Origin: Anaerobacillus sp. CMMVII
Lineage (GTDB): Bacteria; Bacillota; Bacilli; Bacillales; Anaerobacillaceae
Assembly (NCBI RefSeq): GCF_025377685.1
Contig: NZ_JACEHK010000003.1
Coordinates: 148,748 to 212,747 of the forward strand
Length of the DNA stretch: 64,000 bases
Reading direction: 5' to 3'
Shown: piece by piece, positions 44,061-51,782 of the stretch
How the letters are laid out: each line of letters opens with the position of its first letter
Numbering within the stretch: position 1 is the stretch's first letter
Notes under the pieces: model-generated
The model's database searches: none
What the model saw: only the letters and a program-made list of their open reading frames with translations
What the model was told of the DNA's origin: nothing
Position numbers and translations under genes: made by a program

Positions 44061-45413
44061 GTGCCACTAAAAGCGATTTCTAGAGATGATACACAATTAC
44101 TTGAAGAACTGATGAATATTCCAGGAGTCACCTATCAAGTGAAAAAAGCTAGAGTCTATCCTTACAATGAGGCAACGGCACATTTAACAGGCTACCTCGC
44201 GGAAATTACAGCAGAGGAACTAGAAAAGCATAAAGATAAAGGTTATACTGCGAACTCGATGATTGGAAAAGCAGGTCTTGAATTGATTTATGAAGAAAAA
44301 CTAAGAGGAGAACTAGGTGGGAAGATTTGGATCGAAACGGAAGCAGGAGTGGAAAAGGATGTTGTTGCTGAAAAACCAGCAGCTAATGGTGAGGACATCT
44401 ATTTAACAATTGATAGTAAGGTACAGACAGCCTTATATAGGCAACTAGAAGGCGAAGTTGGTACGGCCGTAGCGCTCCATCCGTTAACTGGTGAAGTACT
44501 CTCAATGGTCAGTAGTCCTACCTATGATCCAAACAAATTCGTATTAGGTATGTCTTCACAAGAGCGTACTGACTTATTGGAGGATGCAGCAAAGCCTTTA
44601 CTTAATCGCTTTACTCATACGTTTACACCAGGTTCGACGATTAAACCGATGATTGCTGCGATTGCTTTAGAAGATGGATGGGATACCAATGAGAAAAGAG
44701 CGATTGAAGGTCATATCTGGCAAAAAGATTCAACGTGGGGAAATTATAGTGTCAGACGAGTTACTGACCCAAATCACGATGTCGATCTAACAGATGCCCT
44801 AGTCTACTCCGACAACATTTATTTCGCGCAAATGGCCATCGAACTTGGAATAGAAAAGCTTGAAGCTGGCTTGCGAGAATTTGGCTTTGATGATTCATTA
44901 CCTTTTGAATATCCATTAACCAAATCAAAAATTGCCAATGAAAGAATAGATTCCGAAATGCGACTTGCCGATACCGGTTACGGACAAGGGCAAATGCTTA
45001 TATCACCGTTACATTTGGCGTTGCTATATACGACATTTGTAAATGAAGGTTCCATTCCAAAACCTACCTTACTAAAAACAGATCGTGAACTTTCCTATTG
45101 GAAAGAAGGGTTAGTAGCACCTGAGAACGCGAGCTATATTTTAGAAGGTTTAAAGGATGTCGTTCATCATCCACGAGGAACTGCAGCAAAAGCAAAAATG
45201 GCAGACATCCCTCTTGCCGGGAAAACTGGTACGACTGAACACAAAGAAGTGCAAGGTGAAAAAGGGCGAGAAACAGGTTGGTTTGTGGCTATGAATACAG
45301 ACAATCCCGAATTACTTGTTTTGCTAATGGTCGACAACATTGAAAACCGTGGCGGTAGCGGTTTCGTGGTTACAAAAGTTAAAGAGGCTTTCTTAGAGGT
45401 ATTTTCGCGATAA
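44061..45413 (+). CDS. Penicillin-binding protein transpeptidase part (continuation of 43354)
   Basis: Continues the dimerisation domain and then the D,D-transpeptidase domain that cross-links peptidoglycan. Motifs are FTPGSTIKP (S-x-x-K), YSDN (S-x-N) and AGKTGT (K-T-G). There is no ribosome binding site at its start. With the N-terminal part it forms a protein of about 687 aa, matching class B PBPs of the PbpC/MecA type. Confidence 0.9.
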   Translation: MPLKAISRDDTQLLEELMNIPGVTYQVKKARVYPYNEATAHLTGYLAEITAEELEKHKDKGYTANSMIGKAGLELIYEEKLRGELGGKIWIETEAGVEKDVVAEKPAANGEDIYLTIDSKVQTALYRQLEGEVGTAVALHPLTGEVLSMVSSPTYDPNKFVLGMSSQERTDLLEDAAKPLLNRFTHTFTPGSTIKPMIAAIALEDGWDTNEKRAIEGHIWQKDSTWGNYSVRRVTDPNHDVDLTDALVYSDNIYFAQMAIELGIEKLEAGLREFGFDDSLPFEYPLTKSKIANERIDSEMRLADTGYGQGQMLISPLHLALLYTTFVNEGSIPKPTLLKTDRELSYWKEGLVAPENASYILEGLKDVVHHPRGTAAKAKMADIPLAGKTGTTEHKEVQGEKGRETGWFVAMNTDNPELLVLLMVDNIENRGGSGFVVTKVKEAFLEVFSR

Positions 45414-45506
45414 ACGATCAAGCTCCCCTGGTAGATTAGATTGAACTTCACATCCATGAAGTTGTCCTTTATACTATAACTATCTAAACTAGGTCGGAGG
45501 GTAACT

Positions 45507-46072
45507 ATGATATTAAAATGGTTAACAAGATTATTACTTTTTGCAGGCCTTAGTATTGTGGCTTATAGTGGCTATTAATTTGGGATGGAAACAAACAAGT
45601 GACCAAAACTCTTTCAGAAGCTAAAGAAATTGTAAGTAATGAGCGTAATACCCCAAAAGTTTTTAATCCTAAATTAAATGATATTATTGGAATCATTAGT
45701 ATTCCAAAGCTAGAAAAAGATCTTCCGATTATCGTTGGAACAGATGATGAGCAATTAAATAAAGGGGTAGGCCATTATATTGGGACGAAATATCCTGGTG
45801 AAAACGGGCAAATCCTTTTGTCAGGGCACAGAGATACTGTGTTTCGAGGGTTAGGTAATCTTCTCCATGGTGATGAAATTAAGCTTGATGTGGAGTATGG
45901 GTCATTCTCGTACGAAATCGTCAATACGTATATCGTTGATGCTGACGATACAACAGTCATTAATTTCGACTTAGACGAGGAAGTTTTGGTTTTATCGACA
46001 TGTTATCCGTTTCAATATGTTGGTGATGCACCGCAGCGGTATATTATTGAGGCAAAGCCAAGAAATAAATAA
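45507..46072 (+). CDS. Class D sortase (apparent frameshift after the membrane anchor)
   Basis: A transpeptidase that joins sorted proteins to the wall. ATG 45507 follows CGGAGG and encodes a membrane anchor (MILKWLTRLLLFAGLSIVAY). The frame then breaks at GGCTATTAATTTGG; one more T gives SGYLIWDGNKQ and the rest. Catalytic residues are His in LSGHRDTVF, Cys in VLSTCYPF and Arg in PQRYIIEA. Intact length would be about 188 aa. The window holds no clear LPxTG substrate. Confidence 0.85.
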
Positions 46073-46075
46073 AAA

Positions 46076-46124
46076 CACCATTTTCTTTCAACTAACCCTT
46101 AGTTGAAGGAGGAATGGTGTTTTT
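46076..46124 (+). terminator. Terminator of the PBP/sortase region
   Basis: AACACCATT and AATGGTGTT frame an inner TTCAACTAA/TTAGTTGAA stem; T7 follows. Confidence 0.85.
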
Positions 46125-46219
46125 TTAATTTAAAGGTAATTGCTGCCGGCATAGTTTTTGTTTATTTTTAGCTTCGTTTGGTGAAGATATATCTATATCT
46201 TTTCAAAGGACGTTACTAT

Positions 46220-47653
46220 ATGACACCAATTACCTTGAGTGACCTAGTTAAAGCTTTTAGTAACTTTACATATACTGGGGTGCAGTCTAATTCAAAACAG
46301 ATAGAAGAAGGAAATATCTTTGTAGCAATAGATGGAACAGCTGTTGATGGACATCGCTTTATTGATGATGCGATAAAAAGAGGAGCCATTGCTGTTGTAG
46401 GGGAGAAGCCTTTGAGTAATCTCTCAGTACCATATTTCCAAGTGACTAACTCGCGCCAGGCGATTGGTTTATTAGCTGCGAACTTTTATGGGTACCCATC
46501 GAAAAAGCATACAGTAATCGGTATTACTGGTACTAACGGAAAAACGACAACCTCATATCTAATCAAACATATCATTAGTTTTGCTGGTGAGAGCTGTTCT
46601 CTTTTTGGAACGGTTGAGCATACTGTTAACGATACTAAGGTACCTGCAATTAATACAACCCCTGATTCTACCTTGTTGCAAAAATTATTATTTGAAAGCA
46701 ATGATCGATATGTTGTGATGGAAGCTTCTTCCCATGGCATTGTACAACATAGATTGGAAGGAACGTCATTTGATTACGGACTTTTTACAAATTTAAGCCA
46801 TGATCATCTCGATTATCATGGTAATTTAGATAATTACTTTAACGCTAAAGCCCAGCTTTTCAAAATGTTGAAAAAAAATGGTGAAGCGATTATCGGAAGT
46901 TATTCACCGTGGGGGATTAAATTAAAGGAACGTTTAAAGGCAGAGGGAATCACAACTTCGACATTTGGTGAAAAAGAGGATGATGATCTACAATTGCTAA
47001 GCATGGAAAGTCAAGAGAAGCCTACCTTCCAAATAAGGGAAGGTCTCCGTAAACATACTCTCTGTTCTCCACTGCCAGGAATTCATAACGTTTGGAATAC
47101 GATGCAAGCGTATTTATTAGCACGAAGAATAGGGATCGAGCCAGTTGTTATTGCAGAAGCCTTGAAAACCTTTACCGGGGTACCAGGTAGGTTTGAACAG
47201 TATAAACACCCTGAAAAAGCTAAGTTAATCGTAGATTACGCACATAGCCCTGATGCAATTGCCCATTGTTTGCATACATCACGAGATATGACAAGTGGCA
47301 GGCTTCTCCATATTTTTGGCTTTCGTGGCAAACGTGATCGTTTAAAAAGAATGACAATGGTTGAAACATCTGTCGAACTTAGTGATGAAGTAATTATTAC
47401 CTTAGATGATTTAAACGGTGAAGATCTTCAAGAAATGGTTTTTGAAATCAATAACTTAATCTCAAAGGTTGGTAAGAATAAATGTAAAGTAATTTTAGAC
47501 AGGACTGAAGCAATAAAATATGCTTGGGACACAGCCGACCATGTGGACACTGTTCTGATAACCGGAAAAGGTCCAGAAAAATACCAACAAAGTTTTTCAA
47601 TCCCTAGCAATACAGATCAAGAAACCATCTCCTATCTAGAAAAATTATTATAG
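46220..47653 (+). CDS. MurE-like Mur ligase family protein lacking the DNPR motif
   Basis: 477 aa from ATG 46220 (AAAGGACG upstream). It has the three Mur ligase domains: an N-terminal UDP-binding-like domain (VQSNSKQIEEGNIFVAIDG), the ATP loop GITGTNGKTTT, HDHLDYHG with the catalytic His/Asp, and a C-terminal domain (VDYAHSPDAI, GFRGKRDR, GKGPE). The residues that form DNPR in diaminopimelate-adding MurE read LDDLNGED here, so it may add a different amino acid or use another acceptor. It has its own terminator at 47662. Confidence 0.82.
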   Translation: MTPITLSDLVKAFSNFTYTGVQSNSKQIEEGNIFVAIDGTAVDGHRFIDDAIKRGAIAVVGEKPLSNLSVPYFQVTNSRQAIGLLAANFYGYPSKKHTVIGITGTNGKTTTSYLIKHIISFAGESCSLFGTVEHTVNDTKVPAINTTPDSTLLQKLLFESNDRYVVMEASSHGIVQHRLEGTSFDYGLFTNLSHDHLDYHGNLDNYFNAKAQLFKMLKKNGEAIIGSYSPWGIKLKERLKAEGITTSTFGEKEDDDLQLLSMESQEKPTFQIREGLRKHTLCSPLPGIHNVWNTMQAYLLARRIGIEPVVIAEALKTFTGVPGRFEQYKHPEKAKLIVDYAHSPDAIAHCLHTSRDMTSGRLLHIFGFRGKRDRLKRMTMVETSVELSDEVIITLDDLNGEDLQEMVFEINNLISKVGKNKCKVILDRTEAIKYAWDTADHVDTVLITGKGPEKYQQSFSIPSNTDQETISYLEKLL

Positions 47654-47661
47654 ATGAAAAG

Positions 47662-47691
47662 GACATAAGTGATTTATGTCTTTTTTTGTGT
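47662..47691 (+). terminator. Terminator of the MurE-like gene
   Basis: GACATAA/TTATGTC stem with a 5-nt loop, followed by TTTTTTTG. Confidence 0.8.
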
Positions 47692-47862
47692 CTAGCTTCA
47701 GGCGCCCAGCCCCTCGAGAACCTTCGTCACTTAAATGCTGCCTCTGTGGTCCAGAAGGTCCTCGAGGCAAAGCCGCATGAAGTAACTCTAGAAGTTGCAC
47801 ATGTTGTGAACGAGGTCAGTAGCTTTTGTCGGGGCTACCCAGGGGGCTTGCGCTTTTCTCAT
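47690..47862. repeat. Dispersed 170-bp intergenic repeat, full-length copy
   Basis: It begins GTCTAGCTTCAGGCGCCCAG and ends GCTTGCGCTTTTCTC. The ends are complementary, and CCTCGAG recurs inside as an inverted repeat. Short relatives lie at 8424 and 30850. The open frame across it is not a gene. Confidence 0.68.
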
Positions 47863-47965
47863 TTATAGTTCGTTTGATTCTCTAGGAAACTTCCAATGCA
47901 TTTATTTGCCTCTGGTAGTATAATAGCTTATGTTAAATAATATTTAATCACTATGGGGTGGGAAA

Positions 47966-48649
47966 ATGTCAAAGGCAAAAAGTAATCCGATGAAGCCATT
48001 AGTATTAATCACTGTTGTCATTATTATCTTAGTAAGCGCGATCGTCGTTATAAATAGTAAACAAAACCAAGCGACTGATGGAAAAATTCTAGTTAATCAT
48101 CCTTCTATCGAAAATCAACCAACAATAGGTGATCCAAATGCTTCTGTTTCTGTTGTTGAGTTTGCCGACTACAAATGCCCAGCTTGTAAAATGTGGGGCG
48201 AACAGATCTTCCCTCTATTGAAAAAAGACTTCGTTGATACTGGAAAGATTACATTTTCATATGTAAATGTATTGTTCCATGGTGATGAATCGTTTTTAGG
48301 ATCATTAGCAGGTGAGGCAGTCTGGAATCAAGATCCTGAGGCGTTCTGGGAGTTTAACAAAGCCCTTTATCAAGAACAACCATCGATCCAAAATCATGAT
48401 GATCCATGGATCACAGTTGAAAAGGTGATGGAGGTTGCGAAAAAAGCAGTTCCTCATCTTGATCTCGAACTGCTTGAACAAGATATCATAAATATGACCT
48501 ACAAAGATGCAGTCCTTCTTGATGATCAACTAGTTGAGGAATTAGATATTCCGTTTACACCAAGTATCATTATTAATGGAACATTTGTTGAAGAACCGTT
48601 TGATTATGAATTAATCAAACAGCTAATTGAAGGGGGATTAGGGAACTAA
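47966..48649 (+). CDS. bdbD: Membrane-anchored DsbA-family thiol-disulfide oxidoreductase
   Basis: 227 aa. An N-terminal membrane helix (LVLITVVIIILVSAIVVINS) is followed by a DsbA/thioredoxin domain with active site CPAC (YKCPACKMW) and a cis-Pro loop (IPFTPSIIING). It introduces disulfides into exported proteins outside the membrane. The stop overlaps the ATG of the DsbB-like partner. In this genome it may also help keep cytochrome or wall proteins folded. ATG start behind GGGGTGGG. Confidence 0.9.
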   Translation: MSKAKSNPMKPLVLITVVIIILVSAIVVINSKQNQATDGKILVNHPSIENQPTIGDPNASVSVVEFADYKCPACKMWGEQIFPLLKKDFVDTGKITFSYVNVLFHGDESFLGSLAGEAVWNQDPEAFWEFNKALYQEQPSIQNHDDPWITVEKVMEVAKKAVPHLDLELLEQDIINMTYKDAVLLDDQLVEELDIPFTPSIIINGTFVEEPFDYELIKQLIEGGLGN

Positions 48650-49068
48650 TGTCCGTTTCTCGTTCTGCGTTGTTCCTTTATTTTGCTTGGTTTGTAGCTG
48701 TGGTAGCTACATTAGGAAGCTTATATTTTAGCGAAATTCGCATGTTTCTTCCTTGTCAACTTTGCTGGTATCAGCGGATTGCGATGTATCCTTTAGCAGT
48801 CATTTTAGGGATTGCTGCTTATACAAATGATTTAAAAATTACGAAATACGCTTTACCTTTTTCTATTGTTGGAGGTTCAATCTCGTTTTACCATTATTTA
48901 TTGGAAAAAGTGCCAGGGTTTGCGAGTGTAAAACCTTGCTCACAAGGTATTCCTTGTGATGTAGCCTGGATTAACTGGTTAGGGTTTATTACGATTCCGT
49001 TTTTAGCACTTATTGCGTTTGTGATGATTACTGTTTTTTTATTAATCAGCAAAAAACTTTCAAAATAA
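48649..49068 (+). CDS. bdbC: DsbB-family disulfide oxidoreductase
   Basis: 139-aa four-helix membrane protein that reoxidises the DsbA-like partner and passes electrons to the quinone pool. Cysteine pairs are C-x-x-C (PCQLCWYQRI) and the loop pair CSQGIPCD. It is translationally coupled to bdbD through a TAATG overlap. Length and topology match BdbC of Bacillus. Confidence 0.92.
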   Translation: MSVSRSALFLYFAWFVAVVATLGSLYFSEIRMFLPCQLCWYQRIAMYPLAVILGIAAYTNDLKITKYALPFSIVGGSISFYHYLLEKVPGFASVKPCSQGIPCDVAWINWLGFITIPFLALIAFVMITVFLLISKKLSK

Positions 49069-49152
49069 AAGGGTGCTTAAATTCGTTGTATTAGGTCGTC
49101 TTTAACCTTTTTGGGAGAAATTTATTTGTCCCAGTTGCCTATTTATTCTCAA

Positions 49153-49176
49153 AAGCTTCACGCAAAGCGTGAAGAA
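49153..49176. other. Short perfect hairpin before the nitrite/sulfite-reductase-like gene
   Basis: GCTTCACGC pairs with GCGTGAAG(C-like) across AAA. No T-run follows. It could be a regulator site or the 3' end of bdbC. Confidence 0.4.
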
Positions 49177-49274
49177 CCAAGTATTCGAGCCAAATAATAT
49201 TACTAACGTCATGAATTTCATCATTCATTATTTTCACTATTTAGTTCTATCAACTACGAATGGGGGAAAAACAA

Positions 49275-49901
49275 ATGAGCACGACAAAAATGGTTTCATT
49301 AGCTGTTAATGGAGGAATAGGCTTTGGTGCAAAACTAACCCCAAAGCAACTGGTTGCCTTAGGCACTTATCTAGACGAAGATACCGAAATTGAATTAACC
49401 ACTTTTCAACAGTTGATTATTCAAGTTGCAGAAGAGAACGTAGAGACAGCAAAAAAAGCTTTAGAAGCAGTTGGCTTCTCAGTTTACAAGGTTGGTCCTT
49501 ATGTTAAAAGCCTTCGGACCTGTAACTTTTGCCAAGGTGCAGATGAAGAAGGAATGCCTGTAGCTATCGAATTGAATAAGCGTATCGCAGGTCAGGAAGT
49601 ACCATTTACGTTACGTCCTGCTTACACGGGTTGTCCCAATGCTTGCGGCGAACCTCTCATAAACGATATTGGGGTCATTAAGCGTAATGACCACTATGAG
49701 CTGTATGTTGGGGGTCAAGCCAAAGGTGAAGATGCCCGCGCTGGGGTATTGCTAAAAGATCAACTAGAGCCAGAAGAATTATATCGTTTGGTTGACGCTG
49801 TTTTAGAAGTGTATCGAAACAATGGCAGAAAGCGTGAAAAATTAGCTAAATTTATTCATCGGTACGGCTTTGAAAATTTGAAAAAAGCTGTATCTGTATA
49901 A
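49275..49901 (+). CDS. Stand-alone nitrite/sulfite reductase-like siroheme-type domain protein
   Basis: About 208 aa, one repeat of the nitrite/sulfite reductase fold. Residues 1-70 are the ferredoxin-like half-domain (GGIGFGAKLTPKQL). Then comes an Fe-S/siroheme-like region with TCNFCQGADEEG and TGCPNACGEP. The first cysteine pair is C-x2-C rather than the usual C-x5-C, so cluster binding may differ. It is far smaller than assimilatory enzymes. ATG 49275 follows GGGGG. Substrate unknown. Confidence 0.78.
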   Translation: MSTTKMVSLAVNGGIGFGAKLTPKQLVALGTYLDEDTEIELTTFQQLIIQVAEENVETAKKALEAVGFSVYKVGPYVKSLRTCNFCQGADEEGMPVAIELNKRIAGQEVPFTLRPAYTGCPNACGEPLINDIGVIKRNDHYELYVGGQAKGEDARAGVLLKDQLEPEELYRLVDAVLEVYRNNGRKREKLAKFIHRYGFENLKKAVSV

Positions 49902-49906
49902 GGAAA

Positions 49907-49942
49907 AGTCTCAGAGAGATACTCTCTGGGATTTTTTGTTTA
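49907..49942 (+). terminator. Terminator after the reductase-like gene
   Basis: CAGAGAG/CTCTCTG stem flanked by A-rich and T-rich sequence. Confidence 0.75.
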
Positions 49943-50021
49943 AGTAATTACATAAAACCTATACGACTACTTAAGTTTACTCATAAATAAAACAAATTTA
50001 ACATAAAATATTCACTCCTAC

Positions 50022-50053
50022 TCCATACTTTCCTGACAATTTAGTATTAAAAT
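50022..50053 (+). promoter_or_regulatory. Direct-repeat motif and -10 box upstream of the lgt paralogue
   Basis: TCCATACTTTCCT (50022-50034), 13 bp, then TAAAAT. It matches the arrangement before copA (TTCATAATTTCTT, 13 bp, TATAAT) at 10 of 13 motif positions. Confidence 0.55.
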
Positions 50054-50175
50054 AAACCTAAAACAAATTTTTAAGAAAGTCCGGAAGCGCTATATTTTTA
50101 AAGGTAGTAGGGGGAGGGGCAGCGTTTCTAGCTTGGTAAACATTAAGTCATAATTGAACTTTGGGGGAATTTAGG

Positions 50176-51003
50176 GTGGAACCATTATTTAGTGTTGGAC
50201 CAATCAATATTTATTTGTTCGGTATGATGATAGCAGTTGGTACGTTAGTAGGCTTGTATCTTTTTCTAAAGGTGGCTAAAAGTAAAGGATTAAATGAAAA
50301 AGTATTATTAGATGTAGTGCTGGTATCATTTATAGGAGGAGTAGTTGGTGCCCGATTAGTTTATGTCCTCGTGTATAATCCTACCTACTATTTATCTAAC
50401 CCAATAGAAATTATACTCATCCATAATGGTGGACTTTCTATCCATGGTGGTCTACTTGGAGGATTACTAGTTGGAATTTTGTATTTAAAGAAAAAGGAAA
50501 TTCCGATCTGGAGAACATTGGACATAGCTGTACCATTCATCATTTTAGCTCAAGGAATTAGTAGAATAGGTTGTGATGTTTTTGGAGTACCAACCATGAG
50601 TGATCCGTTATGGGCAATTAGAGTTGATGGAGTATTGTTACATCCAGCTCAGGCCTATGAATTTACTCTAAATTACTTGTTGTTTGGTTACTTGTGGTTA
50701 AGGTTACAGAGTACAGCCTACCATGGGCAGGTGTTTTTTCATTATTTAATAGGGTTTTTGACAATAAGAGGGATTGTTGAGTTCTTCAGGGATAATCCGC
50801 TTCTTTACGGATTGATCAGCGTAAGCCACGTCATGAGCCTAGCTGGGATTTTCGTTGTAGTGATCTTAATGATCTATCGAAAGAAAACAACCAAGGTTAT
50901 TGTCTCACCTAGTGTACCAAGATATGAAATTGCCAAGGTTTGGTTTTATATCTGGGTTTTAACACTAGTTTCTATTATTCTTTACTATTTGCTTCAAGGA
51001 TAA
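50176..51003 (+). CDS. lgt: Prolipoprotein diacylglyceryl transferase (Lgt) paralogue
   Basis: About 275 aa with seven membrane helices. It transfers diacylglycerol from phosphatidylglycerol to the lipobox Cys of exported lipoproteins. Conserved marks are HNGGLSIHGGLLGG, SRIGCDVFG (usually GRxGNFxN, so partly changed) and HPAQAYE. GTG 50176 follows GGGGGA; TTG 50161 overlaps that box. Its position in a copper/metal island, rather than beside hprK and ppaX as is usual for housekeeping lgt, suggests an accessory copy. Confidence 0.88.
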   Translation: MEPLFSVGPINIYLFGMMIAVGTLVGLYLFLKVAKSKGLNEKVLLDVVLVSFIGGVVGARLVYVLVYNPTYYLSNPIEIILIHNGGLSIHGGLLGGLLVGILYLKKKEIPIWRTLDIAVPFIILAQGISRIGCDVFGVPTMSDPLWAIRVDGVLLHPAQAYEFTLNYLLFGYLWLRLQSTAYHGQVFFHYLIGFLTIRGIVEFFRDNPLLYGLISVSHVMSLAGIFVVVILMIYRKKTTKVIVSPSVPRYEIAKVWFYIWVLTLVSIILYYLLQG

Positions 51004-51012
51004 GCAAGTTAC

Positions 51013-51052
51013 ATGCTTCCTCAATGTCATTTGATGTTGTGGAAGCTTTTTT
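51013..51052 (+). terminator. Terminator of the lgt paralogue
   Basis: GCTTCC/GGAAGC stem with an 18-20 nt loop, then TTTTTTTG. Confidence 0.78.
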
Positions 51053-51131
51053 TGTTGTTTAAGGAGTTTCTTAGTAAATTTATGCTAAATGAATTATGAA
51101 ATTCACTCGAATAAGTAATTGTTAGTAAAAA

Positions 51132-51147
51132 TGTGATAGACGTTACA
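51132..51147 (+). promoter_or_regulatory. FNR-like box upstream of the His-rich/NapH-like operon
   Basis: TGTGATAGACGTTACA is TGTGA-N6-TTACA, the same one-mismatch form as the box at 23783-23798. It is farther from the start here (about 125 bp), so it would act from an upstream position. Confidence 0.45.
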
Positions 51148-51199
51148 TTTTTTTAGTTTCTGCAAATTTCGTTCACAGATATTTGCTAGATATACAAAC

Positions 51200-51247
51200 T
51201 TTCTTAAATGTTTCTTCATAAATTTCCTTTAATCTTTATCTTGTAAA
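51200..51247 (+). promoter_or_regulatory. TTTCTTAAATG/TTTCTTCATAAATTTCC direct repeats
   Basis: Phased TTTCTT and TTCAT repeats resemble those before copA and the 62676 lipoprotein, ending 13 bp before a weak TGTAAA -10 candidate (51242-51247). Confidence 0.45.
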
Positions 51248-51270
51248 CAAAACAAATTGGAGGAAAAGAA

Positions 51271-51782
51271 ATGAAAAACAGGTTAAGAGTTTTACAGGTT
51301 TTATTTTCATTCTTTTATTGACACTACCTATGCAAGTCTTTGCAGATGAAAAAGGCGGGAAACATTCACATGATGATGAGAAGAAAACCGAAGCAAAGAA
51401 AGAAAACGACGACGATCACAGTCATGATGAAGATGACGACCATGGCCACGACGAAGATGACGATCACGGGCATGGTGAAGAAGCTGATGACCACGGTCAT
51501 GGCGAAGATGACGGTCATGGCCACGGTGAAGATGACGATCATGGCCATGATGAAGGCGATGACCATGGTCACGATGAGGCTGACGATCACGGCCACGGCA
51601 AAGGGGATGACCACGGGGATGGTGACGATCACGGTCATGGGGATGATGACCATGATCACGAGTATGTAGAGACTGGAGCCAACATTCCGCTTTTAAGTAC
51701 ATTTGCCGCGATTAATGGTGGCTTTATGCTCTTTGGAGCCGTTCGCAAAATCAATAAGAAAAGAAAGAGTGGTGTGAAATAA
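51271..51782 (+). CDS. Secreted Asp/His-rich repeat protein with C-terminal membrane helix (apparent frameshift in signal peptide)
   Basis: ATG 51271 follows GGAGGAAAAGAA and starts a signal peptide that breaks at TCTTTTATTGA; one more T restores LFSFFLLTLPMQVFADE. The mature part has about a dozen tandem D-D-H-G-H-(G/D)-E units (51415-51660), a divalent or soft-metal-binding stretch, then a membrane helix (IPLLSTFAAINGGFMLFG) with a basic tail. It lies directly before, and touches, the NapH-like gene, so the two likely work together in extracytoplasmic metal handling. Confidence 0.78.

Noticed and set aside
47686..47868. 60-codon frame after the MurE-like gene
   Set aside because: It lies entirely within the dispersed non-coding repeat.
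51328..51702. His/Arg-rich frames opposite or offset to the Asp/His repeat gene
   Set aside because: Low-complexity repeats keep several frames open; only the acidic frame has a signal peptide, a membrane helix and a start.
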